Of a DNA stretch of 64,000 bases, positions 1-8,989 are shown piece after piece (positions within the stretch are counted from its first letter, which is position 1; each line of letters opens with the position of its first letter). Below the pieces are notes generated by a model. It saw only the letters and a program-made list of their open reading frames with translations. It was not told where the DNA came from and did no database searches. The stretch comes from Parahaliea mediterranea (GTDB lineage Bacteria; Pseudomonadota; Gammaproteobacteria; Pseudomonadales; Halieaceae), in contig NZ_QEWO01000004.1 of assembly GCF_003402235.1 (NCBI RefSeq), forward strand, positions 520,911 to 584,910. Direction: 5' to 3'. The position numbers were made by a program, and so were the translations under genes.

Positions 1-643
1 GCACGCTGCGCTGGGTGCGCTTGTGGGGGCGGAAGGTAAACAGCTCCTTGAACAGCTTGCGGTGCATCACCACCCCGGTCACCAGGGCCACCAGCATGAT
101 CAGCGCCGCCAGGCCGACAATCCAATAGCCCAGGTTCTTCCAGTGCAGGTGCAGGCCGTAATGCAGGGGGTAGAAGAAGTCGCTGCCCACCTGCAGTTTG
201 TCCTCGCTGAGGTAGGCGCCGCTGCGCGGGTCGATGCTGGCCCAGCCGTGCACGTGCTGGTGGTCGTCACTGGCGTCTATCGGCTTGTTGGGAATGGCGA
301 ATTCGCCGCCGATCTGCAACACCGGGTCGCGGTGGGTGGTGTAGGCATACAGCGAAACCAGCGGCAGGGTGTCCGGGTGCGGGATGTCCCCCTCCACCCT
401 GAGGGCGGTGGCAGCCATGTCGTCGGGGTGCGCACGCAACTTGTCGTACACCGGCTTGAGCACGGTGTCGAAAGACGGCATGGGCTGGGCGGCAAAACGG
501 GTTTCGGGCACCGCCCAGCGGTCGATCTCGCGGTCAAACACCGACAGCGACCCGAAGAAAAAGGCCACCATCAGCACATAGCCCAGCACCAGCCCGAACC
601 AGGTGTGTACCCAGGCCATGGCCTGGCGGAAATTGGCAAACAT
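1..643 (-). CDS. PepSY-associated TM helix protein, partial (C-terminus off-window)
   Basis: Inner-membrane protein of the PepSY-associated transmembrane family, commonly found with ferric-siderophore receptors and thought to help reduce or release iron after uptake. The visible 214 codons start MFANFRQAMAWVH, with a first membrane helix at about residues 12-32 (WFGLVLGYVLMVAFFFG), a periplasmic PepSY-like stretch, and a second helix near residues 175-195 ending in VVMHRKLFKELF. The His residues flanking the helices are typical of this family. The ATG lies 2 bases after the stop of the DUF3649 gene, so the two are probably translationally coupled in an operon read from the receptor at 944-3058. 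The 3' end lies beyond base 1. The family call is confident; the exact role is inferred from context. Confidence 0.85.
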   Translation of the reverse strand, partial: MFANFRQAMAWVHTWFGLVLGYVLMVAFFFGSLSVFDREIDRWAVPETRFAAQPMPSFDTVLKPVYDKLRAHPDDMAATALRVEGDIPHPDTLPLVSLYAYTTHRDPVLQIGGEFAIPNKPIDASDDHQHVHGWASIDPRSGAYLSEDKLQVGSDFFYPLHYGLHLHWKNLGYWIVGLAALIMLVALVTGVVMHRKLFKELFTFRPHKRTQRSV

Positions 644-645
644 GG

Positions 646-963
646 CTATGCCCCCGTTGTCAGTTGCTGCTGCACAAGCAGCGCGGCGGCACTCATCAGG
701 CCGCCCCCGCCGAGCAGCACCAGCCACACCCGCAGCATGTTCCGCGCCGCCCACACCCACAGGAAAATCCCCAGGTAGGCCAGCAAGGCGACCATCATGC
801 ACAGGGTGCGGGCCGCATCAAAGGCCATGCCCGCGGCCACCAGGGCCGCAATGCCCACGCTGCTGGCGCCCCACAAAAAGGCGTAACCGCCCAGCAGGCT
901 GGCCCCGGTGCGCGACAGGATGGCCAGCGCCATAGGGCCGGTGTCAGAAGCGGTAGTTGACAT
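646..963 (-). CDS. DUF3649-type small membrane protein of iron-uptake operon
   Basis: Small hydrophobic protein of 105 residues, or 95 if the internal ATG at 933 is used. It carries three predicted membrane helices: SLLGGYAFLWGASSVGIAALV, TLCMMVALLAYLGIFLWVW and VWLVLLGGGGLMSAAALL. This pattern matches DUF3649 proteins, which sit between siderophore receptors and PepSY membrane proteins in many proteobacteria; their function is not established. The ATG at 963 overlaps the last 20 bases of the receptor gene, and neither start has a strong ribosome-binding site, which fits translational coupling to the receptor. A role in iron transport is inferred from position only. Confidence 0.72.
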   Translation of the reverse strand: MSTTASDTGPMALAILSRTGASLLGGYAFLWGASSVGIAALVAAGMAFDAARTLCMMVALLAYLGIFLWVWAARNMLRVWLVLLGGGGLMSAAALLVQQQLTTGA

Positions 964-3058
964 GCAGGCTGTAGTCCAGCGGTGTGCCGTAGCGGTACTG
1001 GTTAAAGAAGCCCACCTGGCTGTAATAGGTCTCATCCAGCAGGTTGTCGATGTTGGCCTGCACCGACAGCGCGTCGGTAAAGGCATAGCGGGCCATCAGG
1101 CTGACCAGGGCGTAATCGTCCTGCACCAGGCGCCCGGCTTCATTGGTGGCGGGGTTGGTGGTGGCGGCGTAGATTTCACCCTGCCAGTTCACACCGCCGC
1201 CCACGGTCAGCCGGTGCCACTGGTAGGTGGTGAACAGCTTGAGCAGTTTGCGCGGCGCGTCGGTGTTCACGTCTTCGCCGTCGGCGTCTTCAGCGCTGAA
1301 CTGGGTGTAGCTGGCGCTGAACTGCCAGTTGTCGGTGAGGTTGCCCACCACTTCCAGCTCGGCGCCCTTGGTTTCGGTGCCTTGCGCGGCGTAGTAGATC
1401 ATCTCCAGGGTTTGCGGGTCGACTATGCCGGTGGGCTGGGCGAGGTTGTCCTGCTCGATCTGGAACAGGGCGAAGGCGGTTTCCAGGGCGCCGTCCAGCC
1501 AGGCGCTCTTCAGGCCCACCTCGTAGCTTTTGCCCTCCAGTGGCTCAAGGGTGTTGCCACCGGCGTCGCGCTGGTTCTGGGGCTGGAAGATTTCGGTATA
1601 GCTGGCGTAAAGCCGGTGCTGGTCGGTCAGGTCATACAGCACACCGGTATAGGGAATGACCACATCGTCGTCGCCGTAGTCCAACACTGCGCCGTACTCC
1701 ACGCCCTGGCGCTCCCAGCTCGCCAGGCGGGCGCCGAGGATAAACTTCAGGCGGTCGCTGGCGGCCAGGCGTACCGCGCCGTAATAGCCCTCCTGCTCGG
1801 TTTCGATATCCTGGTCTACACGGGTCGTGTCGGACCAGCGCGGCTCCGGGGAGTTACCGTCCCACTGGAAGAAGTTGCCGACGCTGTAGAAATCGAGCGC
1901 GGTCCAGACCTCGGTTTCGGCGGACTGCTCGCTGTGCAGGGCCCCCAGCACGAATTCGTGGCTGCGGCCGAACAGGCCAAAGTCACCGCGCAGCTGCACG
2001 TCGACACTGTCCAGCACCGACTCGCCGGAGCTGCGGTAAGGGTAGTAGCTCAGCCCCTCGCCGGTGGCCTTGTCGATGTCGCCAGACAAGTACAGCAGGC
2101 GGGTTTTCTGGCCGTTTTCCACCCGGTTGTAGTTGGCGCGCAACTGCCAGCCATTGCTGAAGTCCTGCACCACATTCACAAAGTAGTTTTCGTTCTGGGT
2201 TTCCCAGCGGGTCCAGTCGGCGGCGGTGGACTTGGCGCGCGACCAGTCGGTGCGGGTGCCGTCGGTAAACCAGGTGGGCAGTGCGCCCCAGGTGGCCCCA
2301 GTGGGGTCGTTGTGCTGGTAGCTGGCGCCAACGCGTAGCAGGGTGCTGTCGGTCAGGTCGGCCTCCAGCACGCCGTAGAACACGTCGGATTCCTCCTCAA
2401 GATAGTCCTGGTAGGACTCCCCCTCGGTGTGCCTGGCCACTAGCCGGCCGCGCAGGGCGCCGTCAAAGCCAAGCCCGGCGCCCACATCGGCGGTGGTTTC
2501 CACCGTGTTCCAGCGGCCAAAGCCGCCGTCCACATAGCCGGTCAGCTCGGTGCTACTGGCATGCTTGCGCACCAGGTTGATGGAGGCGGACGGGTCACCC
2601 GCCCCGGTCATCAGGCCCGTGGCGCCGCGCACCACTTCCACCCGCTCGTACAGGGCCATGTCGACCACGGTTTCACCGGAATCCCCCGCCAGGCTCCAAG
2701 GCAGCGGCACGCCGTCCACCTGGTAATTGCGGATTTCAAAACCGCGGGAGGAGAAGGTGTTGCGGACGTCGTCGATCTCCTGCAGGGAAACGCCGGCGGC
2801 ATTGACCACCACATCGGAGATCGTATCCAGGTTCTGGTCGAGGATGCGCTGGGAGGTGATCACCGTCACCGACTGGGGTGTTTCCAGCGGCGTCAGGCCA
2901 AGGCCGGTGGCCATGTCCATGTCTTCGGTGAGCAGGTAGCTGCCGGTCACCACCACCTCTTCCAGGTTACCAGGGGCCTGCGCCCCCGCACTGATGCTGG
3001 TTACGCTGGCCTGCAGCGCGGCGGCCAGCACGGTCAAACGCACGCCGTGGTTGCGCAT
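944..3058 (-). CDS. TonB-dependent siderophore receptor
   Basis: Outer-membrane receptor for a ferric siderophore, 704 residues, the usual length for the family. The ATG at 3058 follows a GGGGGA ribosome-binding site and begins a signal peptide ending near SISAGAQA. The plug follows: a TonB-box region (EEVVVTGS), the siderophore-receptor motif LETPQSVTVITSQRI, and VRGATGLMTGAGDPSASINLVRK. The C-terminus NYRF has the terminal aromatic of a beta-barrel. There is no N-terminal signalling domain of the FecA/FpvA type, so it probably does not control a sigma factor. The two genes behind it (DUF3649, PepSY) make a standard iron-uptake operon, and a candidate Fur box lies upstream. The ligand cannot be read from the sequence. 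Confidence 0.93.
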   Translation of the reverse strand: MRNHGVRLTVLAAALQASVTSISAGAQAPGNLEEVVVTGSYLLTEDMDMATGLGLTPLETPQSVTVITSQRILDQNLDTISDVVVNAAGVSLQEIDDVRNTFSSRGFEIRNYQVDGVPLPWSLAGDSGETVVDMALYERVEVVRGATGLMTGAGDPSASINLVRKHASSTELTGYVDGGFGRWNTVETTADVGAGLGFDGALRGRLVARHTEGESYQDYLEEESDVFYGVLEADLTDSTLLRVGASYQHNDPTGATWGALPTWFTDGTRTDWSRAKSTAADWTRWETQNENYFVNVVQDFSNGWQLRANYNRVENGQKTRLLYLSGDIDKATGEGLSYYPYRSSGESVLDSVDVQLRGDFGLFGRSHEFVLGALHSEQSAETEVWTALDFYSVGNFFQWDGNSPEPRWSDTTRVDQDIETEQEGYYGAVRLAASDRLKFILGARLASWERQGVEYGAVLDYGDDDVVIPYTGVLYDLTDQHRLYASYTEIFQPQNQRDAGGNTLEPLEGKSYEVGLKSAWLDGALETAFALFQIEQDNLAQPTGIVDPQTLEMIYYAAQGTETKGAELEVVGNLTDNWQFSASYTQFSAEDADGEDVNTDAPRKLLKLFTTYQWHRLTVGGGVNWQGEIYAATTNPATNEAGRLVQDDYALVSLMARYAFTDALSVQANIDNLLDETYYSQVGFFNQYRYGTPLDYSLHVNYRF

Positions 3059-3141
3059 TGGAATCCCCCATCTGTGAAGTGCCCGGAATGTCCCCGGACC
3101 ATGAAATGCAGCTGGCTTGAAAGCCAAACCGGAATTTAACT

Positions 3142-3160
3142 GCGAAGCATTCTCATTTTC
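3142..3160 (-). promoter_or_regulatory. candidate Fur box upstream of siderophore receptor
   Basis: Read on the minus strand, this 19-base site is GAAAATGAGAATGCTTCGC. By eye it matches 13 of 19 positions of the classical Fur consensus GATAATGATAATCATTATC. It lies about 85-100 bases upstream of the receptor start, where iron repression of the receptor-DUF3649-PepSY operon would be expected. The left half is good and the right half is poor. Confidence 0.5.
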
Positions 3161-3279
3161 AAGCAAGAGATAAACCAAAAAGTACCGCCGCCGCCCCACT
3201 CCCCGGCCGCGGCGCCTCCAAACGGCGGGCAGACCTGCTAGAATGCCGCCCTCATTTGAACGCAGAGTTACCCCCACCC

Positions 3280-4944
3280 ATGGCCCAGTACGTCTACACC
3301 ATGAACCGGGTCGGCAAGGTCGTGCCGCCCAAGAAAACCATCCTCGAAGACATCTCCCTGTCCTTTTTCCCCGGCGCCAAGATCGGCGTGCTGGGCCTGA
3401 ACGGCGCCGGCAAGTCGACCCTGCTGAAGATCATGGCCGGCATCGACACCGACATCCTCGGCGAGGCCCGTCCCCAGGCCGGCATCAAGATCGGCTACCT
3501 GCCCCAGGAGCCCCAGTTGGACCCGGCCAAGGACGTGCGCGGCAACGTGGAGGAAGGCCTGCAGGACGCCATCGACGCCCTGGCCGGGCTGGAGAAGGTA
3601 TACGCCGACTACGCCGAGCCCGACGCCGACTTCGACGCCCTGGCCAAGGAGCAGGCGCGACTGGAAGACATCATCCAGGCCACCGACGCCCACAACATCG
3701 AAACCAAGCTGGAAATTGCCGCCAACGCCCTGCGCCTGCCGCCCTGGGATGCCGACGTGACCAAACTGTCCGGCGGTGAGCGCCGCCGGGTAGCCCTGTG
3801 CCGCCTGCTGCTGTCGGCACCGGACATGCTGCTGCTGGACGAGCCCACCAACCATCTCGACGCCGAGAGTGTGGCCTGGCTGGAGCGCTTCCTGGAAGGC
3901 TTTCCCGGCACCGTGGTGGCCATCACCCACGACCGCTACTTCCTCGACAACGCCGCCGGCTGGATTCTGGAACTGGACCGCGGCCGCGGCATTCCCTACG
4001 AGGGCAACTACTCCGACTGGCTGGACGCCAAGGAAAAGCGCCTGGAGCAGGAAAAGCGCCAGGAGGCCTCCCACCAGAAGGCAATCAAGGCCGAGTTGGA
4101 GTGGGTGCGCAGCAATCCCAAGGGCCGCCAGGCCAAGAGCAAGGCCCGCCTGCAGCGCTTTGAAGAGCTGCAGTCACAGGAATTCCAGGCGCGCAACGAA
4201 ACCAACGAGATCTACATTCCCCCGGGCCCGCGCCTGGGCGACAACGTGATCGAAGTCAGCAACCTGAAGAAGGCCTTCGGCGACCGCCTGCTGTTCGACA
4301 ACGTGAGCTTCACGGTGCCCAAGGGCAGCATTGTCGGCATCATCGGCGCCAACGGCATGGGTAAATCCACCCTGTTCCGTATCCTGATGGGCCAGGAGCA
4401 GCCCGACGGCGGCGAAGTGAAAGTCGGCGAAACCGTGCAGCTGTCCTACGTGGACCAGAGCCGCGACGACCTCGACGGCAGCAAAACAGTATGGGAGGAA
4501 ATCTCCGACGGCCAGGACATCATGCGCATCGGCAGCTACGAGGTGCCCTCGCGCTCCTACTGCGGCCGCTTCAACTTCAAGGGCTCCGACCAGCAGAAGT
4601 TCGTCAAGGACTTGTCCGGCGGCGAGCGCAACCGCCTGCACCTGGCCAAGCTGCTGAAACAGGGCGGCAACGTGCTGTTGCTGGACGAGCCCACCAACGA
4701 CCTGGACGTGGAAACCCTGCGCGCGCTGGAAGAGGCGATTCTGGCCTTCCCGGGCAGCGCCCTGGTTATTTCGCACGATCGCTGGTTCCTGGATCGCATC
4801 GCCACCCACATCCTGGCCTACGAGGACGATGGCAGCGTGGTGTTCCACGAGGGCAACTTCAGCGACTACGAGGAAGACCGCAAGGCGCGCCTGGGCAAGG
4901 ATGCCGACCAGCCGCAGCGGGTGAAGTACCGCAAGCTGAAGTAA
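3280..4944 (+). CDS. ettA: energy-dependent translational throttle protein EttA (ABC-F)
   Basis: Soluble ABC-F ATPase of 554 residues that binds the ribosomal E site and couples the first steps of elongation to the ATP/ADP ratio. It contains two ABC modules: Walker [10 protein letters not shown] with signature LSGGERRR, and Walker [10 protein letters not shown] with signature LSGGERNR, each followed by a Walker B/D-loop LLLDEPTN. The linker between them is the charged P-site tRNA-interaction motif region ([17 protein letters not shown]). Length and the start [11 protein letters not shown] match E. coli EttA closely. It has no membrane segment. The gene stands alone, divergent from the siderophore receptor and convergent with the caspase-fold gene, whose stop codon is one base away. 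Confidence 0.97.
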   Translation: MAQYVYTMNRVGKVVPPKKTILEDISLSFFPGAKIGVLGLNGAGKSTLLKIMAGIDTDILGEARPQAGIKIGYLPQEPQLDPAKDVRGNVEEGLQDAIDALAGLEKVYADYAEPDADFDALAKEQARLEDIIQATDAHNIETKLEIAANALRLPPWDADVTKLSGGERRRVALCRLLLSAPDMLLLDEPTNHLDAESVAWLERFLEGFPGTVVAITHDRYFLDNAAGWILELDRGRGIPYEGNYSDWLDAKEKRLEQEKRQEASHQKAIKAELEWVRSNPKGRQAKSKARLQRFEELQSQEFQARNETNEIYIPPGPRLGDNVIEVSNLKKAFGDRLLFDNVSFTVPKGSIVGIIGANGMGKSTLFRILMGQEQPDGGEVKVGETVQLSYVDQSRDDLDGSKTVWEEISDGQDIMRIGSYEVPSRSYCGRFNFKGSDQQKFVKDLSGGERNRLHLAKLLKQGGNVLLLDEPTNDLDVETLRALEEAILAFPGSALVISHDRWFLDRIATHILAYEDDGSVVFHEGNFSDYEEDRKARLGKDADQPQRVKYRKLK

Positions 4945-4945
4945 G

Positions 4946-7327
4946 TCAGCCGTCGCGCACGAAAACAAACTGCCCGTTTTCGTGCCCGGCGTCTTCAATG
5001 GCGGCAAACTGCGGCACCTGGTCCAGGTAGCCGAGGTTGGCCGCCCCTGCGCGCACCTTGTCGTACACCTGGGCGTAAATCATCTCCCCGTTAATGGCCC
5101 CGGTATTCTGCTGCAGCACCTGCAGCAGGGCGCTGGCGAACACCGAGTGGTTGTCTGGCCCCTCGTCCAGCACTGGCATCACCCCGCCAGAGGTGAGCAC
5201 GGTGCGCGACTTGTTGGCCAGCCAGTACTTCATCAGCGCCGGAATACTCTTGCGGATGCGCGGCGCGGTGTCGCGCACCAGCGCCCCTGAATAACAGGAG
5301 TCCGCCACCACCAGTACATGGCGGGCGCTGCTCTGCTGCAGGGTCTGGGTGAGGTCGCCGCTGGACACCGCCTCGCTGTAGGGCATGCCCGGGCGGTAGT
5401 CGGTGGGCAACCAGTAGCCGTCGCCAAATTCATCCACCTTGCCGTGGCCGGCATAGTAGAGCAGCACAAACTGGTCCTCGCGAAACTGGCGCACGGCGTT
5501 CAGCAGCTTGTACATCTCGGCCCGGTTGAGGTTGATCTGCACGTCCACGTTAAAGCCGTAGCGCGCCTGCAGCACCTGCTTCAGCTCGTTGGCATCAAAG
5601 GGCGGCGAGGACAGGTCGGGCAGGTAGTCGTAATCGTAGTTGGCGATGATCACCGCCTGGTAGGGGCCAGCCTTGAGGCCGTCCGGCAGGGTGATGCTCT
5701 GGCGCGGGGCGGGCTCGGCCGCTCCGCGCATGGCCAGGGTACGCTGCTGTTGCAGGCCGCTGTACAGGTCGACATCGCTGGCAATGCGGGCGCGCTCGCG
5801 CTCCAGCCCGGCCACGTTGGCGTCGATACCCGCCAGCCGGGCGCGGGCGTCGTTCAGGGCGGCCTCCATGCGGCGCCGGTCCTGTTCGCTGCGCTGGCGG
5901 TTGAGCAGCAGGTCCTGCTCCAGCCGCACAATCTCCTGCTGATATTCGTCTTTCTCCCAGCGCGATTCATCCAGCGCCATCTCCAGTGACTGCAGCTCGG
6001 TGCTGGCCGCCGCCAGCTTGGTTTTGGCGGAGGCCAGCTCCACCTCCAGCCAGCTGCGCTTGTCCACCTCCAGTGCCAGGTTGTCGCGCATGGCGTCGCG
6101 CTCGGCCTGCAGGGCCTGCCAGCTGGCCTCAAGGTCCTGGCGCTGGCTGGCCAACTCGCTGATGGTCTGTTCCTGCGCCTGCAGGCGGGCCGCCAGCTGC
6201 GACTGGGCCTGGCCACCGCTGCGGCTGGCCTGCTGCAGGTTCTGCCGCAGGGTGTCGGCCTCCTGCTGCGCCGCGGCCATGGCCTGGCGGCTCTCGCGCA
6301 CCTGGGTTTCCAGCAACTGCAGCCGCTGGTCGGCGCTGGACAGGCTGGTGGCCAGGTCCAGGTTCTGGGCCTTGCTCTGCTGCAGTTCCTGCTGGGCCCG
6401 GCTGAGCTGGCGGTCGCGAATGTCCGCCTGGCGAACGCTGGCCTTGAGCTGGGCCTGCTGCGCCTCGACATCGGCCTGCAACAGGTCGATGGCCAGCTGC
6501 TGCTCGTCCAGGCGCGCCTGGCGCTGGGCCAGCTGCTGGCGCAGGTTGGCCATCTCGGCGCTGCTTTGCGTGCTGGCCGCCGCGGCCAGTTGGGCCTGCA
6601 GTTCCGTGGCGGCGGCGCGCTCGTGCTGCACGGCATCGGCCTGCTGGGCCAGGCTGGCCTGGGCCGCGGCCAACTCCCGCTGCAGGCGGCCAGAGGTGGC
6701 GTTCTGCTGCTCTAGCGCCGCCACCAGGCGATCGATTTCGCGCTGGGCCTCGCTCTTCTGCGCCGCCACCTGGGAGGCCAGCACCACTTCATCCCCCAAA
6801 TCCAGCGCCTCGCGCCACAGGCTGAGCGCCTGCTGCTTGTCGGCGGCCACCCCCAGGCCCTGCTCGTAGAAATAGGCCATGCGGCGCTGGGCGCGGGCAT
6901 CGCCCTGGGCAACGGCCAGGCCATACCAGTGGGCCGCCTGGGCATAATCGGGGGTACCCAGCCAGCCTTTTTCAAAGATTTCGCCCACGTAGAGCTGGGC
7001 CGTGGCGTCACCGCCCTCGGCGGCCTCGCGCCAGATGGCCAGGGCGTTTTCGTAATTGGCACGGTCGTAGAAGGTGTATTCACCGCCGCGAATCTCGCAC
7101 TCGGTGGCGGTCAGTTGCTGGGGTTTGCGGCGCTCCAGGTAGGTCATCACGCTGCCCACCTTGCGCACCCGCCCGGGCAGCAGGCAAAGCACGGGCTTGT
7201 GGGCGTCTACCTCACCGTAATCGCTGCTGAGGCCGGGGGCTTGCGCCGTTGCCGTGGCCCCGGCCAGGGTGCCCAGCAACAGGCCACACAGCAGGCCTGG
7301 CAGATATTTGATCAAACGCGGATGCAT
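4946..7327 (-). CDS. exported Sel1-repeat / coiled-coil / caspase-fold protein (locus A, dyad intact)
   Basis: Predicted exported 793-residue protein. A signal peptide (residues 1-30) is followed by a short conserved region with Cys48 and Cys77, ending IRGGEY. Sel1-like repeats follow (about 90-165; EAAEGGDATAQLYVGEIFEKG), then a long Gln/Ala-rich coiled coil (about 175-500), then a C-terminal caspase-like (peptidase C14) domain from about 556. The catalytic dyad is present: His628 in LLYYAGHGK and Cys678 in VVADSCYSG. Prokaryotic caspase homologues are cysteine endopeptidases, usually specific for Arg/Lys or Asp. The ATG at 7327 was chosen because the signal peptide starts there. The gene is 61 bases after a Ser/Thr kinase gene on the same strand. 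A dyad-less paralogue lies at 48488-50068. The substrate is unknown. Confidence 0.88.
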   Translation of the reverse strand: MHPRLIKYLPGLLCGLLLGTLAGATATAQAPGLSSDYGEVDAHKPVLCLLPGRVRKVGSVMTYLERRKPQQLTATECEIRGGEYTFYDRANYENALAIWREAAEGGDATAQLYVGEIFEKGWLGTPDYAQAAHWYGLAVAQGDARAQRRMAYFYEQGLGVAADKQQALSLWREALDLGDEVVLASQVAAQKSEAQREIDRLVAALEQQNATSGRLQRELAAAQASLAQQADAVQHERAAATELQAQLAAAASTQSSAEMANLRQQLAQRQARLDEQQLAIDLLQADVEAQQAQLKASVRQADIRDRQLSRAQQELQQSKAQNLDLATSLSSADQRLQLLETQVRESRQAMAAAQQEADTLRQNLQQASRSGGQAQSQLAARLQAQEQTISELASQRQDLEASWQALQAERDAMRDNLALEVDKRSWLEVELASAKTKLAAASTELQSLEMALDESRWEKDEYQQEIVRLEQDLLLNRQRSEQDRRRMEAALNDARARLAGIDANVAGLERERARIASDVDLYSGLQQQRTLAMRGAAEPAPRQSITLPDGLKAGPYQAVIIANYDYDYLPDLSSPPFDANELKQVLQARYGFNVDVQINLNRAEMYKLLNAVRQFREDQFVLLYYAGHGKVDEFGDGYWLPTDYRPGMPYSEAVSSGDLTQTLQQSSARHVLVVADSCYSGALVRDTAPRIRKSIPALMKYWLANKSRTVLTSGGVMPVLDEGPDNHSVFASALLQVLQQNTGAINGEMIYAQVYDKVRAGAANLGYLDQVPQFAAIEDAGHENGQFVFVRDG

Positions 7328-7388
7328 GTACTGGCTCCGTCTGACCGCTGTTAAAACTATAGTCCAGATTGCCCGTTTTGCCCGCTGC

Positions 7389-8954
7389 TCAGCAGTCGCT
7401 GAGCTGGGCAATGCGCGCCTCGCCGAGGCCCTCGCTCGCGGTTTTTTCCACCGCCAGCAGCGGCTTGTGGCGGGGGTGAATTTTCAGGCCGTGGCAGGTA
7501 ATCAGCAGGGCCTTTTCCGGATCGCCCGCGGCCTCGGCCTGCTGCGCCCAGTCGCGGTAGGTGGCCAGCATGGCCATCACCCCGGCCCGGGCCGCCGCCG
7601 AATCCTGCCGCGCCAGCACGCTGGCAAAAGCCCGGTAGGCGTTGTCGGCGCCGCCATCCATGATGTGCAGGGCGCTGACCAGATCGCCGCCGTCGAATTC
7701 CTGCCGGGCGATGTCCAGGTAAACCTGCCCCTGTTCCAGCCAGCTCTGCAGCCGGGCCGCCTCGCCGGCCTGCAGGGGCGCGGGGTTGGCCGGCGTCAGG
7801 CTGTCCAGAAAGACCACGTCTGGGTCCGGGCCCTGCAGATAGCGCAGGCCCAGCCACAGGGCCACCCCCGCCGCCACCAGCACACTGCCCGCCGCCAGCC
7901 ACAGGCGCGCCCGGTCGCGCTGCCCGGCCAGCCCCTGGTACAGCAGGGGGGCGGTGGCCAGGCGATCACCGCGCTGGAAGGCGAGGCCGCGCTGCAGTAC
8001 TCGCCAGCGCCGGGCACCGAGGCCCGCCGGGCGCGGCGCGCGACGCCCCTCCCCCCACGCCCGGGGCGCCGGCAGCCGCTTGAAGGGGTGTCGCCCGCTC
8101 AGCACTTCGTAGCACACGCAGGCCAGGGCGTAGATATCGTCACGCGGGTCCGGCGACTGGCCCTCGAACATTTCGCAGCTGGCGTAGGACGGGGTAAGAG
8201 CGCCGAGCTGGCTGGCGTCAAAACGGGTTTCGGCCCGGCTCTGCAGGCCCTCCAGGCTGTCTTCCCGGGCCCGGGCAATGCCCAGGTCGAGAATCTTCAC
8301 CCCGCCGTCGTCGCTCACAAATACGTTGTTGGGCTTGAAGTCCGAATGCACCAACCCCTGGCTGTGAATGTAATCCAGCCCGCTGCACATACCCTCGATC
8401 AGCGGCAGCGCCTTGGCCAGTGGCAGGCCGTCTGGGTGGCGGCGCAGGAATTCATCCAGCGGAAGGCCGCGCATGAACTCCATGATCATGTAGGGCTGGC
8501 CCTGGTGCAGGTCAAAGTACAGCACGCGCACCACGTTGGGGTGAGACAGCTGCTGGCACTTGCGGGCCTCGCGCTGCAGGGCCATGCGGGCCACGTCGTG
8601 GGCGGCAAAGCGCACGCCGAGGAACTTGATGGCCACTTCGGCGTGGCGATCCTCGAATTCGCGGGTGTACAGCAGGTCGGTGGCCTGGAAGACCCGCCCC
8701 ATGCCCCCCTCGCCGAGTAGGCGGGTCAGCTCGTAGCGGCCAGAGACCACATCGCCAATGCCTACGCCGCCTTCTTCGCTGCTATCTTCACCGCCCTCGC
8801 CGGTGGCCCGGGCGCCGGCGTCAGTTGCGGCTTCGGTTACAACATCCGTTGCGGCGTCGCTCGCACGAGCACCCGGAGCAACGGTCCGAGTGGCTGCCCG
8901 GGTGGTATCCGCCCCCGAGGCGGGCAGGGTTTTGTCATCGAACGCATCCGCCAC
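7389..8954 (-). CDS. membrane Ser/Thr protein kinase (Hanks-type), locus A
   Basis: Predicted inner-membrane Ser/Thr kinase of 521 residues. A 70-residue Thr-rich, low-complexity N-terminus (DDKTLP, TRTVAPG) precedes a kinase domain at about 73-335: glycine loop GEGGMG (81-86), VAIK Lys110, catalytic loop HSDFKPNN (203-210) and metal loop DLG (223-225). The usual HRD is HSD and DFG is DLG, but the catalytic Asp205, Lys207 and Asn210 are kept, so activity is expected. A membrane helix at about 352-371 is followed by a roughly 150-residue C-terminal region of TPR-like character. The start is GTG, with AGGAGG 14 bases upstream. The caspase-fold gene follows. The FHA and PP2C proteins encoded at 31976-34129 are plausible partners. 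Confidence 0.92.
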   Translation of the reverse strand: MADAFDDKTLPASGADTTRAATRTVAPGARASDAATDVVTEAATDAGARATGEGGEDSSEEGGVGIGDVVSGRYELTRLLGEGGMGRVFQATDLLYTREFEDRHAEVAIKFLGVRFAAHDVARMALQREARKCQQLSHPNVVRVLYFDLHQGQPYMIMEFMRGLPLDEFLRRHPDGLPLAKALPLIEGMCSGLDYIHSQGLVHSDFKPNNVFVSDDGGVKILDLGIARAREDSLEGLQSRAETRFDASQLGALTPSYASCEMFEGQSPDPRDDIYALACVCYEVLSGRHPFKRLPAPRAWGEGRRAPRPAGLGARRWRVLQRGLAFQRGDRLATAPLLYQGLAGQRDRARLWLAAGSVLVAAGVALWLGLRYLQGPDPDVVFLDSLTPANPAPLQAGEAARLQSWLEQGQVYLDIARQEFDGGDLVSALHIMDGGADNAYRAFASVLARQDSAAARAGVMAMLATYRDWAQQAEAAGDPEKALLITCHGLKIHPRHKPLLAVEKTASEGLGEARIAQLSDC

Positions 8955-8989
8955 CGTGCCTGCCGACGCCTCCTGCTGACAGCGCCGCT

